A stretch of 64,000 bases of DNA from JAICMB01 sp035295125 (lineage in GTDB: Bacteria > Acidobacteriota > Terriglobia > Bryobacterales > Bryobacteraceae), in contig DATGJP010000067.1 of the NCBI GenBank assembly GCA_035295125.1, forward strand, positions 186,001-250,000, written 5' to 3'. Shown here piece after piece: positions 59,197-64,000 of this stretch (position 1 is the stretch's first letter; every line of letters starts with the position of its first letter). The notes below the pieces were generated by a model. That model was given only the letters and a program-made list of their open reading frames with translations, ran no database searches and was not told the origin of the DNA. The position numbers were made by a program, and so were the translations under genes.

Positions 59197-60912
59197 GTGA
59201 ACGCTACAATGCTTTTCTTGGCGATGAAGCTCGCGATCACAGATCGGGGAGTGAAGTTTGCGTTCCTCGTCGCCTTTACGCTCACCCTCGTCATCGAGCT
59301 TTTCGTTCCACCGACGCTTGGACTGGCCGACAATGGCGACTTCCAAAAAGTCGCCGCATACTTCGATCTGTTTCCCATCCTTTCCAATCCCTCACAGGAT
59401 AACGGTAAATTCCATTTTTTCAGTCCCAAGTACACCCGCGACGTTCACCTGGTCCTTACACCTCCCGTGTCCGGCGAGAACTGGACAAGATTCGTGTATT
59501 CGATACCGTATCAACTTCAATACGCGCGGCGCACCGACGCGGAATTCATCGACGTGCTGTATCTAAGCGGGCTTCACCGGCCTCCCGACGAAGCCGGCAG
59601 GCGGTATTGGCTCGATGCTTTAAGCACTCACGGAATGGATCGGGCCGCAGTGTTTCACGCCTTCATGAATTCGCCGGAATGGAAGCTCGGCGGAATTAAC
59701 GCGAAAGGCGAGAAGCTGATCTCTACAACTCCGATCCTCGTCGCGCCGGGCGTCTATGCGGCGAGGCTCCTCGCCAAAGACGGACTCGCCGATATCCGGC
59801 TCATTGGCTTCGTATACGCAGCGATCCTGGTTGCGACGCTCGCATGGGTTCTTCCGGTCATCCGGGGGTTTTCGGCCGGCTCGTGGGCATTGCTGCTACT
59901 CGCGGTTTGGCTCGTCCTGGGAGATGTTTCCTACGCCGTTCAACTTAACTCGTTCTTCATTGACACTGGGGCGTTCGTCGCTTTGTTTGTGGCGATCGTC
60001 TGCCTGGTCCGCATGGCCGCTGCCGGCGAGGATCTGATGACCTGGATTGCCGTGCTGCTGGGCATAATTTTCTTTACGACCTCGAAGCTCCAACACGTTC
60101 CGGCAGGTTTATGTTTCGGGACGATTGTGTTGCTCCACGCTCTCCGGAGTCACACCCGTTTCAAACCCCTGGTACTCGGCGGCTCCGTCGCGATGCTGTT
60201 TGGAGTCCTTGTCATCGTGCGGTACACGATGCCCGATTACCGTGCGAACCCCATACACAACAACATATTTCTGAACATAGTTCCGAACGCGCCGGATCCG
60301 CGGGATGCGTTACGGCAACTCGGTTTGCCGCCCGATTACGTCCAATACTCCGGAGTCCATGCCTATGCAAACAATAGCCCGATGTTGCTGCCAGGCTACA
60401 AGGCGGAAATCGCTCGGGTCAGCCAGCGTCGGATCCTGCTTTTCTATTTGACCCACCCGAACGTCATCATACGGGTACTCGAGCGGGACCTGGGCGATCG
60501 GGACTTGTTTCGCAACTGCTGGATGGGTAATTATGAGCAATCCGCCGGCCTTCCGCCGCGCACTCTTGCGCAGTCATTCGGATACTGGAGCCGGCTCAAA
60601 GTTATGCTATTCACAGGTCATCCCTGGAGATTTGCCTGCTATTGGGCGGCTTTGGTCCTGCTCACGACCATTGCTCTAATCCTGACGCGGTCTCACCCGT
60701 TATTCAAACTTGTGTTCTTTGCGATGACGGTTGCTGCTGCCGTCGAACTGGGAATCGGAGCGCTCGGTGATGGATTAGAAAACGGAAGACATCTTGGAAC
60801 GTTTGCGGCCTTATGCGATTTCACCTTGCTTGCGGCACTGGCGGTAGCAAAAATGGCGCTGGTCAGCTTGCGCCGCCAGCGCCATTCAACTCACTCTTCA
60901 CAAGCAGCTTAG
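59197..60912 (+). CDS. Multispanning membrane protein with DUF4214 insert
   Basis: About 12 hydrophobic segments are spread over 571 residues, the first near residues 18-40. Between the first and second lies a loop of about 150 residues carrying a DUF4214-like motif (LYLSGLHRPPDEAGRRYWLD, then FHAFMNSPEW), a domain often fused to glycosyltransferases and S-layer-like proteins. The fold plan resembles GT-C glycosyltransferases, but I do not see a DxD or similar catalytic motif with confidence; an Asp-rich site in LADNGDFQKV is a candidate. It may act with the divergent methyltransferase on a surface glycan. Confidence 0.68.
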   Translation: MNATMLFLAMKLAITDRGVKFAFLVAFTLTLVIELFVPPTLGLADNGDFQKVAAYFDLFPILSNPSQDNGKFHFFSPKYTRDVHLVLTPPVSGENWTRFVYSIPYQLQYARRTDAEFIDVLYLSGLHRPPDEAGRRYWLDALSTHGMDRAAVFHAFMNSPEWKLGGINAKGEKLISTTPILVAPGVYAARLLAKDGLADIRLIGFVYAAILVATLAWVLPVIRGFSAGSWALLLLAVWLVLGDVSYAVQLNSFFIDTGAFVALFVAIVCLVRMAAAGEDLMTWIAVLLGIIFFTTSKLQHVPAGLCFGTIVLLHALRSHTRFKPLVLGGSVAMLFGVLVIVRYTMPDYRANPIHNNIFLNIVPNAPDPRDALRQLGLPPDYVQYSGVHAYANNSPMLLPGYKAEIARVSQRRILLFYLTHPNVIIRVLERDLGDRDLFRNCWMGNYEQSAGLPPRTLAQSFGYWSRLKVMLFTGHPWRFACYWAALVLLTTIALILTRSHPLFKLVFFAMTVAAAVELGIGALGDGLENGRHLGTFAALCDFTLLAALAVAKMALVSLRRQRHSTHSSQAA

Positions 60913-61193
60913 TAGCCGTAAGGGTGCCAGTTACCCCACTGGTCGTAATAACCATTTACGTAGGGATGCCAGTTGCCCCAATTATCGTAGTATCCATTGA
61001 CCTGTGGGCCAACGTATACGCCAAAGCCCGGCCGGAAATGCTCACGCCATACATGACGCTCGTGTTCCCTGTACTCGTGCCGCTCACCGCGCCAGTGGTC
61101 CCGATCATGGTCTCGAGCCACCGCCGCTGCTGGGCTAAGGATTGGTAGCGCTACGCCCATGACCAGCGCCGGCAATCCTAGTTTTCTGAACAT
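60909..61193 (-). CDS. Small secreted protein with NGYYD-WGNWHPY repeats
   Basis: AGGAGG just upstream fixes the ATG at 61193. A signal peptide (about 1-26) is followed by a His/Arg/Glu-rich stretch (DRDHWRGERHEYREHERHVW) and two tandem copies of NGYYDxWGNWHPY at the end. The next gene ends with one related copy, so the two are paralogues. No function is known. The 3' end overlaps the membrane gene by four bases. Confidence 0.72.
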   Translation of the reverse strand: MFRKLGLPALVMGVALPILSPAAAVARDHDRDHWRGERHEYREHERHVWREHFRPGFGVYVGPQVNGYYDNWGNWHPYVNGYYDQWGNWHPYGY

Positions 61194-61266
61194 AATTGCC
61201 TCCTCGCTTAGTTGGATGCTTCCCTACTAAAAAGGCTGCAATCTCTTTTGACCGGAAAAATTACAG

Positions 61267-61515
61267 TTACCGCTGGCACCAATTTCCATATTGATCGTAG
61301 TACCCGTTCCGGGAATCGCGATTGCGAACTTCACGATAACGATCGCCGTCGCGATCACGAAACTCCGTGCGATTGTCCTTCACGCGATCGCGATCCACAC
61401 GTTGAACAACGGTGTGTTCTCGCACGTTATCGCGTTCCGCCGCCAAACCACTTACCGGGGCCGCGAGCGCCATCACCGTACCAAGAATCAAAGCTCCGAA
61501 ACTGAACTTTTTCAT
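61267..61515 (-). CDS. Small secreted protein, paralogue of the YYD-WGNWH protein
   Basis: A GGAGG site before the ATG at 61515 decides the start (an upstream ATG at 61545 lacks one). The signal peptide (about 1-25) precedes a basic/acidic stretch rich in Arg and Asp (VDRDRVKDNRTEFRDRDGDR) and a single NGYYDQYGNW motif. It lies 73 bases upstream of its paralogue on the same strand, suggesting a recent duplication. Confidence 0.7.
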   Translation of the reverse strand: MKKFSFGALILGTVMALAAPVSGLAAERDNVREHTVVQRVDRDRVKDNRTEFRDRDGDRYREVRNRDSRNGYYDQYGNWCQR

Positions 61516-61616
61516 AACCGCCTCCGCTTCTTGGATTATGTTCAACCTCGCCGGGGCTGTATCCCTTTGTAAGGGTTCAAAGAAGAATCGTTCATCTGAT
61601 ATCTTGTCCGAAGACC

Positions 61617-62741
61617 ATGCGCTTGATTACTGCTCTACTCCCCATTGCTCTCGCCGCGGCACAGCAACTACATTTCGAAGAACACACCATCGCGACTGGG
61701 TTGACCGGCGGCTACCAGGTGGTTCCCATCGACATGAATAAGGATGGCAAGATCGACCTCATCGCACTCGCGAGCGGAATGAAAGACCTTGTCTGGTATG
61801 AGAACCCGGGATGGGAACGTCACGTCATCGCGACCAATCTCCCTCGCATGATCAATCTCGCGGCGTGGGATACGGACGGCGATGGCATTCCCGAAATTGT
61901 GATCGCGTACGAGTTCTCGATGGAAGCGACGAAAAGCCTGGGCATCGTGGCGGTGCTTCAGCACAACGGCGATCCTCGACAACCGTGGACGATGAAGGAG
62001 ATTGATCGTATCCCCGCATCGCACCGGTTGCGTTGGGCCGATATCGACGGATCAGGGAAGAAAGTTGTCATCAATGCGCCGCTGACCGCGTCCGATGCGC
62101 ACAGTCCCGACTTTCGCGGCCACGTACCACTCGTTTACTACCGGCCCGGCGACTGGAAGCGCCGCACAATCTCCGATGCCGAAGAAGGCGTACTGCATGG
62201 GATCTGGATCACCGACTGGGACGGCGATGGCCGCGACGAATTCCTCACCGCGGGCTTCCTGGGAATCCATCTCTACAAGTTCGGAAAGTCGGGCGATTGG
62301 TCTCGTTCCGAGATTGCCCGCGGAGATCCGGCCGCATGGCCGAAATCAGGTTCCAGCGATGTGGCAGTTGGAACCTTGGGCAAGGAGCGATTTCTTGCTG
62401 CCATCGAACCCTGGCATGGAAACCAGGTGGTGGTTTATCGAAAGCACGGGGAGCAGTGGGCGCGCGAGGTAGTGGACGATAGCCTGCTCGATGGGCACAC
62501 AGTCGTCACGGCCGATCTCAACGGGGACGGGCGCGATGAAATCATCGCTGGGTTCCGGGAGAAGCCGTATGGCGTCTATGTTTATTCCTTCGACGGCAAA
62601 CGGTGGAATCGGCAAGTTCTTGACACTGGAGGCGTCTCAGCGGCTGCTTGCGCGGTTGCGGATTTGGACGGCGACGGCCGGCCCGACGTCGCCTGCATCG
62701 GTTCGGCCACCCAAAATCTTAAGTGGTATCGCAATCGCTAA
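61617..62741 (+). CDS. Secreted FG-GAP/VCBS-like repeat protein
   Basis: A signal peptide (about 1-16) precedes a beta-propeller built of repeats whose calcium-binding loops are easy to see: IDMNKDGKIDLIAL near 40, WDTDGDGIPEIVIA near 88, WDGDGRDEFLTAG near 202, LNGDGRDEIIAGF near 302 and LDGDGRPDVACIG near 352. The pattern is that of FG-GAP/VCBS proteins on cell surfaces. No catalytic domain is present. Ligand unknown. Confidence 0.82.
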   Translation: MRLITALLPIALAAAQQLHFEEHTIATGLTGGYQVVPIDMNKDGKIDLIALASGMKDLVWYENPGWERHVIATNLPRMINLAAWDTDGDGIPEIVIAYEFSMEATKSLGIVAVLQHNGDPRQPWTMKEIDRIPASHRLRWADIDGSGKKVVINAPLTASDAHSPDFRGHVPLVYYRPGDWKRRTISDAEEGVLHGIWITDWDGDGRDEFLTAGFLGIHLYKFGKSGDWSRSEIARGDPAAWPKSGSSDVAVGTLGKERFLAAIEPWHGNQVVVYRKHGEQWAREVVDDSLLDGHTVVTADLNGDGRDEIIAGFREKPYGVYVYSFDGKRWNRQVLDTGGVSAAACAVADLDGDGRPDVACIGSATQNLKWYRNR

Positions 62742-62848
62742 GTGGTTGAACTTTTTGGACGGCGGATGCATCACACCTGTAGGCGCCGAAGCTGACGCCG
62801 TCCCCGGCGTGGCTGCATCCCTTGGGGCCCGCCGGGGAACGTAAAAGT

Positions 62849-62863
62849 GTGTCACCCTGACAC
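62849..62863. promoter_or_regulatory. Short perfect palindrome
   Basis: GTGTCA, CCC and TGACAC form a 6-bp inverted repeat with a 3-bp centre between the FG-GAP-like gene and the mobA-like pseudogene. It could be an operator or weak hairpin; no adjacent regulator supports either. Confidence 0.25.
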
Positions 62864-62966
62864 GGTTACGAGTCGGGGCCACTCGCGGATCGAGCGGCTG
62901 GTACGCCGTTAACTCATTTAGGGCGTTGCATCTGCGAATTCTTCCGACCCGAACTCCGTACGTACT

Positions 62967-63509
62967 TCAGCAAGTTTGATGCCGCGCGAAATCCTCAGGT
63001 GTATCAAGATCGATAGAGGCTTCCGGACAGTCGACCAATAGTGCATCCGAGAGGTTGGAGACGATGATCCCTTTGCAGCCTTGATCGGGTTTGAGGACCA
63101 GCAATTTTGGAAAAGCCGACCGGGCGAAAAATGCCGGTACCCCAGCCGTGCCGGAGTATTGGGAAGCCACAATCGTTTTACCTGTCACAGGTGCCGGATT
63201 GCCAATCCCCGAAGGTACTCCGCGGTGACGAAGGGTTGGTCCGCTAAGGCAAGGATCGCTCCATCGACGGGCCGTCCGTCCAGAGCCCCTACGCGGGTGT
63301 GGATGGACGAACCCATGCCCTGCGATCACACTTCGCAACTCCTGCTCGCGCGCACCCAGTACCACAAGGACCGGTCCACATCCGGCAGATCGCGCCACTT
63401 CGACCGCGTGTCGCGGGAGCGGCCGTCCGCGGAATGCGAGCAACTGTTTCGCAGTTCCCATGCGCGTGGAAGCGCCCGCTGCCGGTATGATGATCGCCGT
63501 TTCAGGCAT
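62967..63509 (-). pseudogene. MobA-like molybdenum cofactor nucleotidyltransferase, frameshifted
   Basis: An intact relative would attach CMP or GMP to molybdopterin. The opening AIIIPAAGASTRMGTAKQLL, with the nucleotide-binding loop, and the end DLDTPEDFARH match the family. Between about 63325 and 63190 the family sequence is in another frame (GMGSSIHTRVGALDG, then ALADQPFVTAEYLRGL), and the first-frame sequence there (HPHPRRGSGRTARR) is unlike any relative. About 14 residues also seem deleted before GMGSS. The end returns to the first frame at TGKTIVASQYSGTAGVPAFF. Two indels and a small deletion make function unlikely unless the sequence is wrong. Confidence 0.65.
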
Positions 63510-63515
63510 AGTTTC

Positions 63516-64000
63516 TTACCAGAGATTCGCAGCAAGAAGGGCGTTCTGCCCGGACATTGCCCGACCCAAGTTTCCCGTTTCAGCAGGTTGAGCATGGATA
63601 TCGCTCTTGCGATGCTTGAGCATGACCCCCGACCGTCCCGACAACGCCGCCTGAATCTCCGAGATGATCGAAAGCGCCACTGTTTCGGGTGTGTCTCTTC
63701 CGATATCCAGGCCCACAGGCGCGTGGACGAACGGTGGAATCGGCGTATCCAATTCGGCGAAACAGTCTGTTCGCGCGCGTCTTTGGGCCGAGAATACCGA
63801 CATAGCGTGGCCGATGCTGGAGGATGGCCGGCAGCAACTTGAGGTCGAGCGGATAATTGTGAGTCATGAGAAGGACTGCTGAGTCTGCGCTGATCTCGAT
63901 ATTGCGGAGAAGCCGACCGGCATTGGCGCTGGATGCGTCACGTACTCGGTTACCCGCGCGCCGAAGTTGTAGGGTAAGGAGATCTCAACAGCGCGGCGGT
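63516..64000 (-). pseudogene. XdhC-like protein, frameshifted and cut by window edge
   Basis: XdhC proteins help insert the sulfurated molybdenum cofactor into xanthine dehydrogenase. The Rossmann core is visible in one frame (MTHNYPLDLKLLPAIL, RYVGILGPKTRANRLF) and the end in another (HAPVGLDIGRDTPETVALSI, SEIQAALSGRSGVMLKHRKS). The switch lies between 63755 and 63745. Upstream, two frames both look partly coding near 63900 (VTEYVTHPA versus RNIEISADSAVLL), hinting at a further break. It ends seven bases before the mobA-like pseudogene, so both cofactor genes seem to be decaying together. Confidence 0.65.

Overview
The window looks like a piece of a GC-rich chromosome from an Acidobacterium of the Solibacter/Bryobacter type. 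This is inferred from an 807-residue ADOP-type permease, a PadR operon with an orphan ADOP prefix domain, a TIGR03067-like protein, ThrLys-rich and YYD-WGNWH small secreted proteins, a triplicated PCR-V-DTR repeat protein, Ku without LigD, and many ECF sigma and redoxin genes. No rRNA, tRNA, transposase, integrase or CRISPR array was recognised, and no gene-free gap exceeds 300 bases.

Layout. 1-13 kb: a carbamoyltransferase cut by the left edge, a secreted protein, thiE, a complete potABCD-like polyamine ABC operon, an HTH/DUF4180 pair with a repeated GATAGGGAA operator, an ABC-2 exporter pair and a divergent ADOP permease. 13-17 kb: an ECF sigma factor coupled to two TlpA-like redoxins, a small secreted protein, and a coiled-coil gene broken by two opposite frameshifts. 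17-29.3 kb: a flagellar cluster, with rod, ring and chaperone genes on the minus strand (flgF-flgG-flgA-flgH-flgI-flgJ) diverging from hook and export genes on the plus strand (fliK-flgD-flgE-fliO-fliP-fliQ-fliR-flhB); fliS lies convergent at the far end. 29.3-45.6 kb: a repeat surface protein, an oxidoreductase, a cytochrome P460/alcohol dehydrogenase/hydrolase set, an unrecognised coupled gene pair, two aldo-keto reductases, comB, a pseudoreceiver-hemerythrin fusion, a second ECF sigma/anti-sigma pair, a peroxiredoxin and the PadR operon ending near a methylmalonyl-CoA epimerase. 45.6-57.8 kb: a kinase-like/nuclease-like fusion coupled to hpt, ku, a TIM-barrel protein, a two-gene HU-like/TIR operon, a VIT-VWA protein, an SDR, MerR-TipAS with DinB, and a BlaI/M56-peptidase pair. 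57.8-64 kb: a methyltransferase with an Ig-like tail, a membrane protein carrying DUF4214, small secreted paralogues, an FG-GAP-like protein, and frameshifted mobA-like and xdhC-like genes at the right edge.

Two dispersed intergenic repeat families occur. One is a REP/REPIN-like hairpin with core GCAGGCGGTTTCGCC, as single copies and inverted pairs. The other is a roughly 45-bp sequence present three times.

The strongest candidate for an undescribed system is the HU-like/TIR operon at 49974-50767: a very short HU lacking its DNA-binding arm is translationally coupled to a TIR protein that retains the expected catalytic glutamate and itself begins with what looks like half an HU fold. Runners-up are the cytidylate-kinase-like/PD-(D/E)XK-like fusion coupled to hpt, the pseudoreceiver-hemerythrin fusion, and the unknown pair at 35465-37851. 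All functional calls rest on motif recognition by eye; no database search was run.
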